This document shows positions 42,515 to 53,544 of a stretch of DNA of 64,000 nt, in pieces (position 1 is the first letter of the stretch; every line of letters begins with the position of its first letter). The notes below the pieces were generated by a model, which was not told the DNA's origin, did no database searches, and worked only from the letters and a program-made list of their open reading frames with translations. A program made the translations under genes and the position numbers. Location of the stretch: NCBI GenBank assembly GCA_963921405.1, contig OY992876.1, positions 50,586,383-50,650,382 of the forward strand, written 5' to 3'. This DNA comes from Cepaea hortensis (lineage: Eukaryota; Mollusca; Gastropoda; Stylommatophora; Helicidae).

Positions 42515-45500
42515 ATGGCCACCCCTAAACTAACCACGTTAGAATTAAAGGCAAAGGGGGAGGACATGGGATTGGGGGGGTCTGCTCTAACGGATTACAT
42601 ACAGGAAGTGGAGAGAGAGTATCGTCAAGCAGAAAGGGAAGATCGAAAGGCCGAGTTGGAATTGAGAAGGATGGAATTGGAAGCTGAGCAAGCAGCTAGG
42701 AAATTGGAAGCTGAGCAAGCAGCTAGGAAATTTGAAGCTGAACAAGCAGCTAGGAAATTAGAAGCTGAACAGGAAGCACAGAAAAGGGAGCACGAGTACC
42801 GGATGAGGGAACTCGAGTTGAAGAGTCAATCTAATGGAGAAACTGAGGGAGCAGTTGGAGGTTCCTCCATCCCAGGGTCAACACCAGTAGGTGGACATGG
42901 GTACCATGCCATGAAGTTTCCTTTGGCGGTCTACGAGGAGGACAAAGAGAAGATTGATCAATACCTTCAACGCTTCGAGGCTATGTCAGTTGCTATGGGT
43001 CTGGAGCGTAACAAATGGAATCTTAAGCTATCCCAGGGATTACGCGGGACCGGTTACGAGGTTTATACTCGCCTGCCACCAGGACATGAGAACAATTATG
43101 ATGAGTTAAAGACGGCTCTGCTGAAACGATTCGAGGTTACGTCACATACCTACCGGAAAAAATTTCGAGCAGCGAAACGAGAACCGGGGGAGTTGTTTGC
43201 CGCCTACAGTTTGCGTCTAAAATCTTATCTCCACAAGTGGATGGATTTGGCTGGGTTCGCACATGACTATGAGAGTCTGGAAGAGCTCATGGTGGTCGAC
43301 CAGCTGAAGAAGCAAATGTCTAAACCTCTCAGGACGTTCCTGGGAGAACAAGGAGCGGAACGTATTGACCTCGTGAATAAATTAGCAGAACGGTTCGTCG
43401 AGGTACATGGGGAAGCAGGGGAAAACCTTTCCACCAACTCCAAAAGTCAAGAGAAACATGACAAGAAGAAAACCAAAAACTCAGGAACAAAAAAGTGGGA
43501 ACCTTATGTGCAAAAATCAGAGGATAGTTCAGAGAAGAAGAAGGAGGGAAGCAAGAGCACTTCAAGCTCTACACCTAAACGACCGTGGTCGGAGAAGTGG
43601 TGTTCAATTTGTAAGTCACCCTCTCACAATACGAGGGACTGCAAATCGAAGGCTAAGAACCCTCACTTTGCAGCATGTCAAGTGACTTCCAAGGAGGTTG
43701 TCACAGAAAATGCCAAGGTCAACAAGGAAGCTCGCCACCAGGAGAGCTCACTCAAGTCTGGCAATAGAAAATCTAGGACAGGGAAATGGTGCAACCAATG
43801 CCAGTCGAATACGCACAATGCTATTGACTGCAGAGGAGAGTCAGGAGACACTCAATTCGTCGTGTGCCCCGGGAAACCTAAGGTGGAGCCCACCGAACAG
43901 GTCGAGGCCGAGGAAGAGACTCCAGACCAGGAAAAACCACCTGTAGTGGAATTGGTAGAGGTTAACGGTCGTCAAGTGGAGTGTTTATACGACACAGGAC
44001 TGGACGGGGAGGCCGTGATTTCTGCGGATCTGGTACATCCAGAACAATTCACAGGTGAAACATTGGACATACAGCCTGCACAGAAGAGTGCTGTAACCAT
44101 GAAGTTGCCCATTGCTAATGTGGAGATTCGGTCAAGGTACGTCACCGGCACCATCAAGGCCGCTGTATTGACCGATCCCATTTTTCCAGTCATCCTAGGT
44201 TGCCGGTATGTCTTTCTGGGAATGCCCAGGGAGCCAATCCATATGGGAGCAATGCAGACTCGCTCTCAGACGAAAACGGAAGAGGCAGACGCAATTGTGA
44301 CTAACCCAATGCCGGGGGAGCTACGAACTGCCCAGAGTGAGGATGATACTTTACGTCCTTGCTACAAAAAGCTGCAGAAAAGTGCTGATCCACCAGGACG
44401 GGGGCAGTACTACATGAAGAATAGGATACTCTACAGGAGAGCAGGAAGGGGAGACAACCTATACGGTCAGTTGGTCGTCCCGAAAGCTCACAGGTCCCAG
44501 ATTCTTCATATGGGGCATACCATCTCCTTTAGTGGACACATGGGTATTGCCGCCACCATGCAGCGAATTTCCTGCCATTACTATTGGCCGGGAATGACAG
44601 ATGATGTGCGTCGGTATGTGAAGTCATGCCCTGAGTGCCAGAAGGTGGCACCGAAACACTGGACAGCACCGGTGATGTTGGGTGAGATGCCCATCATGAA
44701 CTCTCCTTTCGAGAGGGTAGCCATCGATATCGTGGGTCCACTTCCCAGGACTAGGAAGAGGAACATGTATATACTCACAATGGTGGATTGCTGTACAATG
44801 TGGGGTGAGGCGATACCGTTGACCACGATTGACTCGAAAAGAGGGGCGGACGCACTGATGGAGGCCTTTACCAGATTAGGCTTTCCGGATCAAATTCTGA
44901 CGGATAATGGATCTCAGTTTTGTGGAAAACTCATGGAGGAGGTCTTTAGGGTGTTTCACTCTAACCACATACATACCAGCCCTTACCACCCTCAAGCCAA
45001 TGGACAAGTAGAGCGTTTCAACGGCACGTTGATGACAATGCTCAGGAAACTAGCGAGGGAAAAACCTGATAGGTGGGATGAATATATCCCAGCAGCACTC
45101 TTTGCCTATCGGGAGGTTCCTCATGGCTCAACAGGACTACCACCCGCTACGTTGCTGTTTGGTCGTCCAATCAAAGGACCGTTGGAAGCCATGTTGAGGA
45201 GTTGGACTGAAGAGGGGACGTCAGAAGAAGTGATCTCATCCTATCAATACGTGGAGGAACTGAAAGAAAAACTCCACAAGGGATGGACTCTGGCAAATCA
45301 AAACTTGAAAAAGGCCAGAAAAAGACATGCGGCTTACTACAACCGTAGGTCTAAAGAAAGATCTCTAGAGGTGGGAGATAAAGTCTTGTTGCTACTCCCA
45401 ACGGGAAACAACAAACTGGAGATAGGTTGGCAAGGACCATTTCCCGTGGAAAGGGTGATATCCAGAACCAACTATCAGATCCGGATCCGGGGAAAGTCGA

Positions 45501-47077
45501 AGATTTTCCATATCAATCTCTTGCGGAAATACGAAGAGAGACCCGGAGACAAGGCAGCGCACCTAATGGCAATGGCAGTTGCAGTGGAGACGGAAGTGGG
45601 AACCAGCGAGGGCAGGGAATATCCCTTGGTACACCAGGAAACCTATAGGGATGTGAAAGTGAACCCTGATCTGACCTCCCAGGAGAGGGAAAGGATAACC
45701 CAGGTTCTCAAGTCTCATAAGGAGATACTGACTGATAAACCAGGACGAACGAGGTTGGTTGAGTTCGAGATGACTTTGACCACACAGGAGCCTGTTCGCC
45801 AAAAGGTTTACCCAGTGCCATTCTCTAAAGAAAAGGCCCTGGGGGAGGAAATACAAAAACTGCTGGAGGATGACGTGATTGCACCATCCACATCCCCATA
45901 CAATGCGGGGGTAGTTTTGTTACGCAAACCAAGTGGAGAACACAGGTTGTGTATAGATTACCGACTTCTGAACAGTCATACACAGTTTCAGGTGGAACCT
46001 TTGCCGAATCCAACTCAGTTATTCGCTAGGCTCCATAAGGCTCGGTACTTTTCAAAGGTGGATCTGAGTCGGGGGTATTATCAGATACCAGTCAAACCGG
46101 AGATTCGACCACTGTTAGCTTTCAGTACACCCAGTGGACACTACGAATTCAAGGTCATGCCCTTTGGACTCAGCAATGCACCTAGTGTGTTTACACGCAT
46201 GATGAGGACTTTACTAGATCCGTTACAGGATCCGTCCATCATCTCATTCATGGATGATATTCTGATTTCCAGTGATAGCTTGGATGACCACTTACAATCC
46301 TTGGAGAGAGTGTTTAATAGACTCAAGGAAGCAGGGCTTACTGCTCGTCCAACCAAGTGCATGATTGGTTACCAGACTCTGGAATTTCTAGGTCACACCA
46401 TCACTCCAGGACACATTGTTCCAGAAGAGAAGAACCTGGAGAAAATCAGAAATGCACCAAGGCCAAAAACGAAGAAGGATGTGCGATCTTTTCTCTCGTT
46501 GTGTGGGTTCTATCACAAATTTATCCCACATTTCACTGAACTGGGAGCTCCGTTGACGGAAACCTTGAAAAAGGGATTCCCGGATCAAATCATTTGGACA
46601 CCAGAATGTGAGAATGCCTATAGTCAGTTAAAGGAGGCCTTGGTCAGCAAACCTGTATTACAGCTCCCTGACCTTTCCAAACCATTTGTGTTGAGAACGG
46701 ATGCAAGTGCGATTGGAATTGGAGCCGCTTTATTACAGGAAGGAAAAGACGATGCTTCGGTTTTGAAACCTGTGGCATACGCAAGTAAGAAACTTCTACA
46801 GGCGGAGAGGAATTATTCAACCGTCGAGAGAGAGTGCTTGTCCCTCGTATGGGCAGTGCAAAAATTTCAGCCATATTTGTATGGAGTTAAGTTTCGAGTC
46901 CAGTCGGATCATCAACCTCTGATGTTCCTGGCTACTTCTCAGAAGCTCAACGCCCGTTTGATGCGGTGGTCGTTGTTACTTCAACCATATAACTTCACAG
47001 TGGAGTACATTCCTGGGAAGGAAAATGTTGGAGCGGATTTCTTATCAAGACACCCAGCTCCTGAAGAAGAAGAATGA
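42515..47077 (+). CDS. gag-pol: Gag-Pol polyprotein, order Gag-PR-IN-RT-RNase H
   Basis: Start chosen at ATG 42515 (the equivalent start is conserved in elements 1 and 3); an in-frame ATG at 42446 would add 23 residues. The 1520-residue frame is unbroken. Coiled coil with 9-residue repeats (about 37-105); Gag core (130-300); CCHC knuckles near 361 (CSICKSPSHNTRDC) and 424 (CNQCQSNTHNAIDC); protease YDTG near 492. The integrase HHCC finger (about 660-710) and core D738, D797 and E833 have the DD35E spacing. GPF-type C-terminal domain near 970; RT from about 1090 with FMDD at 1245-1248; RNase H from about 1385 with D1396 and a terminal GADFLSRHP. Integrase before RT is the Gmr1-type order. No gag-pol frameshift is present, so both are made as one product, and there is no envelope gene. 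All key residues checked are present, so it may be competent. Confidence 0.95.
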   Translation: MATPKLTTLELKAKGEDMGLGGSALTDYIQEVEREYRQAEREDRKAELELRRMELEAEQAARKLEAEQAARKFEAEQAARKLEAEQEAQKREHEYRMRELELKSQSNGETEGAVGGSSIPGSTPVGGHGYHAMKFPLAVYEEDKEKIDQYLQRFEAMSVAMGLERNKWNLKLSQGLRGTGYEVYTRLPPGHENNYDELKTALLKRFEVTSHTYRKKFRAAKREPGELFAAYSLRLKSYLHKWMDLAGFAHDYESLEELMVVDQLKKQMSKPLRTFLGEQGAERIDLVNKLAERFVEVHGEAGENLSTNSKSQEKHDKKKTKNSGTKKWEPYVQKSEDSSEKKKEGSKSTSSSTPKRPWSEKWCSICKSPSHNTRDCKSKAKNPHFAACQVTSKEVVTENAKVNKEARHQESSLKSGNRKSRTGKWCNQCQSNTHNAIDCRGESGDTQFVVCPGKPKVEPTEQVEAEEETPDQEKPPVVELVEVNGRQVECLYDTGLDGEAVISADLVHPEQFTGETLDIQPAQKSAVTMKLPIANVEIRSRYVTGTIKAAVLTDPIFPVILGCRYVFLGMPREPIHMGAMQTRSQTKTEEADAIVTNPMPGELRTAQSEDDTLRPCYKKLQKSADPPGRGQYYMKNRILYRRAGRGDNLYGQLVVPKAHRSQILHMGHTISFSGHMGIAATMQRISCHYYWPGMTDDVRRYVKSCPECQKVAPKHWTAPVMLGEMPIMNSPFERVAIDIVGPLPRTRKRNMYILTMVDCCTMWGEAIPLTTIDSKRGADALMEAFTRLGFPDQILTDNGSQFCGKLMEEVFRVFHSNHIHTSPYHPQANGQVERFNGTLMTMLRKLAREKPDRWDEYIPAALFAYREVPHGSTGLPPATLLFGRPIKGPLEAMLRSWTEEGTSEEVISSYQYVEELKEKLHKGWTLANQNLKKARKRHAAYYNRRSKERSLEVGDKVLLLLPTGNNKLEIGWQGPFPVERVISRTNYQIRIRGKSKIFHINLLRKYEERPGDKAAHLMAMAVAVETEVGTSEGREYPLVHQETYRDVKVNPDLTSQERERITQVLKSHKEILTDKPGRTRLVEFEMTLTTQEPVRQKVYPVPFSKEKALGEEIQKLLEDDVIAPSTSPYNAGVVLLRKPSGEHRLCIDYRLLNSHTQFQVEPLPNPTQLFARLHKARYFSKVDLSRGYYQIPVKPEIRPLLAFSTPSGHYEFKVMPFGLSNAPSVFTRMMRTLLDPLQDPSIISFMDDILISSDSLDDHLQSLERVFNRLKEAGLTARPTKCMIGYQTLEFLGHTITPGHIVPEEKNLEKIRNAPRPKTKKDVRSFLSLCGFYHKFIPHFTELGAPLTETLKKGFPDQIIWTPECENAYSQLKEALVSKPVLQLPDLSKPFVLRTDASAIGIGAALLQEGKDDASVLKPVAYASKKLLQAERNYSTVERECLSLVWAVQKFQPYLYGVKFRVQSDHQPLMFLATSQKLNARLMRWSLLLQPYNFTVEYIPGKENVGADFLSRHPAPEEEE

Positions 47078-47128
47078 ATCATCTGGATTAAACTCACGGT
47101 GGAGAAGAGTGAGATGGACTACTCTCTT

Positions 47129-47139
47129 AAGAGGGGGCC
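47129..47139 (+). promoter_or_regulatory. Polypurine tract of element 2
   Basis: AAGAGGGGGCC two bases before the 3' LTR, identical to element 1. Confidence 0.85.
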
Positions 47140-47141
47140 TA

Positions 47142-49173
47142 TGTCACAAAATGAAACCGTGCGTTTACCCAGCTAATTGTTAGGGAGGATGTTTTGATTA
47201 ACCGGACTATCTGCTAAGCAACAAGGGTTTCAACGAATACAGAGAAAACATTCATAGTTGTGGCTACACGTGTTTCCAAAACAGGTCGGGCAGAAATAAC
47301 AGTTGTACTGGTACATCTGGTTGACGGATTGGCCACTGTCGGAAGTGCGGGAGCCGAATCCCGACATCGCCTTGACAAGGTTGTCAACATTTGAATACAA
47401 ATGGAAGCAGTGGGGTCATAGTGGCAATCGGATGTTGTCCAACACCTGCCGGACATGAACAACTTCACGTGCACAATGTAAGCTTGTTTGGAAAACCATT
47501 AATGACAACTTTGACAAGGACTAAAGCCATGAAAATAGATTCTTGACAATGGCTGATATGTCCAAATAACACCTGTGTGGACAGGAAGAATACAGTCACG
47601 TGACCAATTAGAGGTTTTGCCATAAACCATGATTGGAGATGGGGAGTTGACAAAAACCGTGGATTATGATGGACGTGTTTGTGGGAGAGCTCTACAGTGT
47701 TAGATTAATTTAACATTAACTAGCATGTGCCGTTATGGCAAAGTGTAGTAGCCATCCCGGGAATGAGGCGGTTTTTACATAAGGTAGTCAATATAGTCTA
47801 TTAGTTCTACTTAATATAGACTGTGGCCTTGTTAAACTATAGTGTGATGATTAGCACTGTTAGTGGAAACTAGTTAGAGTAAGAATAGTGATATTAACTC
47901 TGCTAGTTAAGAATAGATTAGTGAAGTGTTTATAAGCTTTACTAGTTGAGAATTGAGTAATGAAGGATAATTGGGATCTTCCCGTAGGTGTCCCTGGTGG
48001 GCGGGGTTCCGCATTCTGTTTGCTGATTTTTTTTGTCTTGGCCTGATGATAACCTATGTGGTCAGTTCATCTGTCCCTGATGGGTACATTATATTTTCTG
48101 AGCGAGGCCGATGCCACGATCATCTAATAGAGATCAGTGAAGGGGAGGCTATCACCAGTTGTATGATTTATTTTACAGGTTCCTCTGGTTGGAATGAAGA
48201 ACCCGGAACAACTAAAAAATCCGATCCCGGATAAAGTATGATGTGGAGAGATGGGCCAGCAACTTTCGCAACGGAAGAAGTTAAGACACATTGCTCGGTG
48301 GAGTCTAATGGTATATGTATCCTACATGAGTGAATACCAATCGTTAACACACCTGAAGTGATGGAGGTTCAGCCCACGTGGAACTAGATCAGTAGGAACT
48401 GATGTTCACATTAGATGAAACCAAACATTGAAGTGTAGTTGTGCCACGTATCAAGGAAATCAGAACTTTCAGACTATATCTAGTGAATAAAGCAAGCCAT
48501 TTTATTCTAGATACAATAACTGTTTAATAGTGAGAACTAGTGAACATTTATCAAGAGACAAAAAGTCTTGTTCATAGGACAGTGTTCCATGTTTGTTTCA
48601 CCGCGCCGGAATTATGAAGCCGGAGTTTCTATAAACTGTTAGGAACAGTTGTGTTAGGAACAATAACAGTTTTTTTCCACGGATTATATATTTACATGGG
48701 ATTCAGATCTCATGGTCATCAGAGTTCCTGGAGGAGGACATGTCTGGAGAGAAGGATACGACTTCGGTGAGGTTTTTCGTACTGACTCGAATGATGTCGT
48801 GTGATCCTTGCCATGATGTGTACACTATGATCCTGAACTTTGAAGGCTGACATACACATTTATGTTATAATACACGACACACCTTTTTCTTCGCATACAC
48901 GTCTCATATACGTTACACTTTTCTTTTTAATAAATTAGTCTTTATTAATTTTTAGAAGCAATAGTTGTTGAGTATGTTGCGTTGGGGAAGTATGAGAAGG
49001 GGGCATAGTACGACAGTGAGAGAGTGATAGGAAAAGGTGTCCATAGGCTGGTGGAGTGTGTTGGACGGAAGCTGGTGGATTCTCCAGAATATTGAGAAGG
49101 GAAAAAAAAATATTATAATGTGGGTGTCGGATCTCCTCACTCCAGGGACGACACTTTAAAGGAGGACACGACA
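47142..49173 (+). repeat. Element 2 3' LTR
   Basis: 2032 bp, apparently identical to the 5' LTR, followed by the target duplication AATGT and the resumed LINE. Confidence 0.95.
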
Positions 49174-49905
49174 AATGTCTTTCCCATCAATTTGTAGATC
49201 TGTAAGCATCTCTATCATGTTGACATGTCTTACTCTATCGAAAGCCTTTATGTAGTCAATAAAGCAAAGGTGTAGATCTTTGTTTACTTCAATAGAACGT
49301 TCAATTACTGTTCTCAGTATATACACATCATTTACTGTACCCTTGCCTTCTAAAACCCCACATTGTTCTACTCCTTTTTCAGGTTGTATTTTCTTACTAA
49401 GTCTTTGCATGATAATTCTTAGCAAAATCGTTGTGATGTGACTCATTATTTTAGCATTAAGTCTCCCATTATTTAATTCTGAATGCTTGCATTTCTTCAA
49501 GGCATTCTCCAAATCATTATAAAATTCACTGATGCTGTCATCACTGCTGTCTGTTGTTAGAGCATAAACTTGTATGAAGTTGATATCGAACGGTCTTCCA
49601 CTCAACCTTAACAGTAATATTCTGTCTGACACAGACCAATATCCTTTGATCGATTTTGATCTCTCTATATCCATTATAATTGCTACACCTCGCTGTTTTT
49701 TCCCTCTACCATATTGGATTATGGTATATTTCTCGGATGTTATAATGCCAATTCCTTTCCATATGGTCTCATATATACCTAACATGTTAATATTCAGTCT
49801 TCTCATTCTTTATTAATATTATTAAATTTTCCATCCCCACTCATAGTTCTTAGATTCCAAGTTCCCACCTCCAATGTTGATATATATTTTTTTCACTCAA
49901 CGGCT

Positions 49906-50235
49906 TTCTGGCGGTCTGAAGTCACTTGGTGTACATGACTATCCCTACTCGGCGGGTCTGCACTACAACTTCATCCACCACTTGCACCAATGACTTCTGG
50001 TAACCCTGATCATAAGTGCATATACATAAACATACATATAATATATGAATCACCGGGAACAAGGCAACACGGACGTCAGCGATACAGACTATGAATGGAG
50101 CAAATATTTCCCTCAGTACGCGTGACCTTGTTTATCATATCGTAAATATAATAGAGTTTTCAAACATTTCCTTCTATCTAAATGAATGCACTGGCCGAAG
50201 GATTAATTTTCACCCCTGGGTACATGTCTACGGAT
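49906..50235. other. No recognisable feature
   Basis: May include the 5' leader of the minus-strand RTE copy for a short distance; otherwise unassigned. Confidence 0.35.
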
Positions 50236-50239
50236 GCAG

Positions 50240-50445
50240 GGAATCGTAGTTTCTGGAATTCTTGCCTATCGGGACGGTGGTCAAGTATTCGAATCCCTCT
50301 TGGAGGCGAGGACCTTTATTTTATTTGACTTCGGCTTCGATGTCGACCCAGCCTAATAAACTGGGTCCCAGAAAATCCTGCAAGTAAAGACGAGCTTCCA
50401 GGTTTTGACAACATCACCCATCCAGTGCCGATTAGTCTGTATAAA
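50240..50445 (+). repeat. tRNA-derived SINE copy
   Basis: TATTCGAATCCCTC near 50287 resembles a B box. The body with CGACCCAGCCTAATAA and GCAAGTAAAGACG matches the SINE at 5935-6120. The A-box side is poorly conserved. Confidence 0.6.
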
Positions 50446-50467
50446 TATGGCTCTAGTAACATATACT

Positions 50468-50545
50468 TGCTAGCCGCGGGAGCGCAGTGGCTTCGCGACT
50501 GACTGTCGGTCCAGTGGTCGTGTGGTTGAATCGCTAACGACGCAG
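50468..50545 (+). repeat. SINE tRNA-like head
   Basis: GGGAGCGCAGTGGCTTCGCG parallels the A-box region at 5950, followed by GTGGTTGAATCGC as a B-box-like stretch. The body is missing. Confidence 0.5.
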
Positions 50546-50591
50546 AGTTTGTTTAAATGTCGTAGTCTCCCAGGTCTGGCCCAACTAGAAC

Positions 50592-51510
50592 GGGTGACAA
50601 GAAATGTTCTGGGGAGTAACGGTGAGAGGAAATGTTCTGGGGAATAACGGTGAGAGGAAATGTTCTGGGGAGTAACGGTGACAGGAAATATTCTGGGGAG
50701 TAACGGTGACAGGAAATGTTCTGGAGAGTAACGGTGAGAGGAAATGTTCTGGGGAATAACGGTGAGAGGAAATGTTCTGGGAAATAACGGTGAGAGGAAA
50801 TGTTCTGGGGAATAACGGTGACAGGAAATGTTCTGGGGAGTAACGGTGACAGGAAATATTCTGTAGAGTAACGGTGACGGGAAATGTTCTGGGGAATAAC
50901 GGTGACAGGAAGTGTTCTGGGAAGTAACGGTGACAGGAAATGTCCTGGGGAGTAACGGTGACAGGAAATGTTCTGAGGAATAACGTTGACAGGACATGTT
51001 CTGGGGAGTAATGGTGACAGAAAATGTTCTGGGGAGTAACAGTGACAGGAAATGTTCTGGGGAGTAACGATGACAGGAAGTGTTCTGGGGAGTAACAGTG
51101 ACAGGAAATGTTCTGGGGAGTAACGATGACAGGAAGTGTTCTGGGGAGTAACGGTGACAGGAAATGTTCTGGGGAGTAACGGTGAGAGGAAATGTTCTGG
51201 CGAGTAACGGTGATAGGAAATATTCTGGGAAGTAACGCTGTCGACAAATATTGTAGGGAATAACTGTGAGAGGACTTGTTCTGGGGAGTACCTGTGAGAG
51301 GAAATGTACTGGGGAGTAACGGAGAAGTGAAATGTTCTGGTGAATAACTGCGAGAGGAATTGTTCTGGGGACTATCGTTGAGAGGAAATGTTCTGGGGAG
51401 TAACGTTGACAGGAAATGGTCTGGGGAGTAACGTTGACAGGACATGTTCTGGGGAGTAACGGTGACAGAAAATGTTCTGGGGAGTAACGGTGACAGGAGA
51501 TGTCCTGGGG
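50592..51510 (+). repeat. 28-bp minisatellite, about 33 copies
   Basis: The core GGTGACAGGAAATGTTCTGG plus GGAGTAAC repeats with single-base variants (gagagg/gacagg, ggaa/ggag). On the minus strand all three frames are open for long stretches because 28 is not a multiple of 3. Minus-strand frames of 317 and 175 residues are products of the repeat, with a 28-residue period. Confidence 0.96.
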
Positions 51511-51516
51511 AAGAAA

Positions 51517-51640
51517 CTGGTATTACATCCTGGCACACAAATTACACGCAGGAGATGAAAATTTCCGCCGCCATTTTGACCGGACGTCCATAAAGGCACG
51601 TGAGGAACGTAAACTGCGCGAGAATCGGTAGCGGTTCTCT
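51517..51640 (+). repeat. Second copy of the dispersed repeat at 984-1135
   Basis: TTACATCCTGGCACACAAAT and the following GCCATTTTGACC match 984-1135. Confidence 0.6.
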
Positions 51641-51644
51641 CCGC

Positions 51645-51960
51645 TTTTAACTTACGGGGTATGTGAGCCGGTCGCTCAGAAAGCAATGGCAAACTACCGA
51701 GCGTAATCTTGCCAAGAAATCAACAATCAGCTGAAACATCCTGATGTTGACAGCGATGTCCTGTAAAGGATATGTTAACAACAAAAAAAAACAAAAAAAA
51801 AACAGGATAAGCAAGCAAGAAATAAAAAATAAAAAATACGTAGCTAAAAAAAAAAAAATAAAATAAAAAAAAAAAACACAAATTTGAAATATAGAGGAGG
51901 AAAAAAAAAAACGTTGATTCGTCTTCAAGAAAATCACTTCATTGCACTGGTTTATATTTT
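51645..51960 (+). repeat. A-tailed retroposon copy with long A-rich tail
   Basis: GCTCAGAAAGCAATGGCAAAC-type body through GATGTCCTGTAAAGGATATG, then A-rich sequence from 51775 to about 51912. It is the inverse of the copy at 6445-6600. Confidence 0.7.
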
Positions 51961-53365
51961 TCTGGTTTGTATTTTGTTTTGTGTATTGTTTTTTTTTTTT
52001 TTTCTTAATGCCGTATAGTTAGGTCTCTCCTGGCAGACCAGATAACCACCGGCCGAAATTGTCTCAAAGAGCATGACACGAACTCCACAGCTTCCCCAGG
52101 GATCTTCGAACGAAATTGTACTCGTGAATGAAATGTAGAATTTGTGAATGAAACCACGATCTTCTGAGCGCGAGCAAACAGTTTGACAGCTTCGAATAGG
52201 GGAACCTAAGCCATCTAGAATAAACATACCAAAGAAGCATAACACTAACTCTGGACACAGTCCAAGGCTATATCAAAAGGGTTCGTAAACCGAAGCATCT
52301 TGCTATCGAACTGACATTTAAAAAAACAGTGAACGTGTGATGTGATTGGAAAATTTGCACAAACGAAACACGGGCGTTTCGACCAAACAATCTCTCCACA
52401 CACCCATAACGGATGCCCTATCGCAGTTGGCACGCTGACTGGTTGCCGTCTCTGGCACCGACTATGAACCACCCTGGTAATACACGCAAGTCAGATGTGT
52501 CTCAGCATAAACAAACTGGTGGCTTGACGATCGGCATGCACTGTTCAATGTTCCGCAGAATCCAATTATATTTAATGCTTTTTGTATACATGCCAGTTCC
52601 CCACTCGGAAATAGAGTTTATCTCTTTTTGTGCCACAACTTTTTGATTCAGAAATCAAATTTATCTCCTCACCTAGTTCCACGTAGAAAGCATGAATTCT
52701 CACAATGCAAGACATTACAGATTTCCCATCATACCGTTTGTTGTAGAAATAAAAAGCACCCTATTGTGAACACTAAGTTCGGGAACAGGAATATCACCAT
52801 GGCAACCCCTTCTCTCACGTTGGAATTCGGTGCAATGAATGGCCTTATTGTTGTTTTTTTCTTTTCTTTTTAATTGAACAGACAGGGATTTTATATATGT
52901 CTACTCATGCAGAATCAAACTTGGCAGACAAATAAATAACCTCATTTTGCTGTTGCCGAACAATCTACGGAGTGCTATTCCTCATGTCTATTTGATAGCT
53001 CTTGTCATAATTTCTCAGCACGGCAGTAAATGGCTGCGGGGAACGGATTTAGTCTCATTGAAAATATTAATAGAATGTAACCTCTAATTATATATCATCG
53101 TCATGAAACGTATTCATTGCAGAGCGCCGCTCTCAACGCGGGCCTTTGCTAAATTCTCCATCTCATGCATTTCATATCTATGTGTTTCCAATGTTCTCCG
53201 TCAATCTTTTTGCTAGTCCACTTCCGCTTCTTCTTTCAGAAACCAAGCCTTTCATACCTGATGTTTACAAACCACTGCTGCATTTAATATGGCAAAAGTG
53301 GTTCAGTTTCCCACCTTTGATGATGTTTAATTGATTTCGTGCCATGGGGTTTTCTTTCTGCACCT
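51961..53365. other. No recognisable gene
   Basis: A T-run at about 51989-52003, then sequence without long frames or recognised motifs. Frames of 60-97 residues here have no support. Confidence 0.45.
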
Positions 53366-53367
53366 CC

Positions 53368-53482
53368 ATTTAATTTGACATATAATACAGCATGTCTATT
53401 ACCATATTAACAACTTTTAAGTCACAGCAGTGACACACCCCTACTTTCCATTTTCTGCCATCCATTTTTGTTGAAACATCTT
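53368..53482 (+). repeat. Flanking direct repeat, copy 1
   Basis: CATATTAACAACTTTTAAGT and TTTCCATTTTCTGCCATCCA are shared with 55353-55458 (close) and 56458-56560 (diverged), all in the same orientation. Confidence 0.8.
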
Positions 53483-53544
53483 AAATGCAACTTTCTTCTT
53501 CGATGATGAAAACATAAGCTGCCTTTCTCAAGTTCCCATCAGTG

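Larger units (their letters stand above)
40068..49173 (+). mobile_element. Element 2: intact Gmr1-like LTR retrotransposon
   Basis: 9106 bp with LTRs of exactly 2032 bp each (40068-42099 and 47142-49173) and a perfect 5-bp target duplication AATGT (40063-40067 and 49174-49178). The interior has a tRNA-Pro-type primer site, leader repeats, one uninterrupted gag-pol frame and a polypurine tract. No difference between the LTRs was found in the parts compared, and all short frames inside them are identical, so insertion is very recent. It lies in the RT region of an opposite-strand RTE-like LINE. Deleting the element and one AATGT restores continuous LINE sequence. Confidence 0.96.
38846..49905 (-). 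pseudogene. RTE-like LINE, split by element 2
   Basis: The minus strand runs 5' to 3' from about 49905 to 38846. It opens with TLEVGTWNLRTMSGDG and the endonuclease (GVAIIMDIERSKSIKGYWSV, LSGRPFDINFIQVYA). An internal deletion of roughly 1.1-1.2 kb relative to 28855 onward follows, joining SELN to MSHITTILLRIIMQRL. The RT segment reads CFIDYIKAFDRVRHV and DLQIDGKDI, where element 2 interrupts it. RT and the C-terminal part (ENLVTTGMTEGKRTRG, KYLDGLAMW) resume from 40067 downward. About 230 bp of foreign sequence sits at 39603-39830, next to the YADD region. The 3' end has an ATTCATTC-type tail near 38842. Confidence 0.88.

Noticed and set aside
42515..47077. Possible retrovirus (envelope-bearing)
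   Set aside because: Only about 65 bp lie between the end of pol and the 3' LTR, so there is no room for an envelope gene; it is a retrotransposon.
50592..51510. CRISPR-like array
   Set aside because: Units are contiguous with no spacers and the DNA is eukaryotic; it is a minisatellite.
50585..51538. 317-residue minus-strand reading frame
   Set aside because: It is produced by a 28-bp minisatellite with no stop in any minus-strand frame; overlapping frames are equally open.
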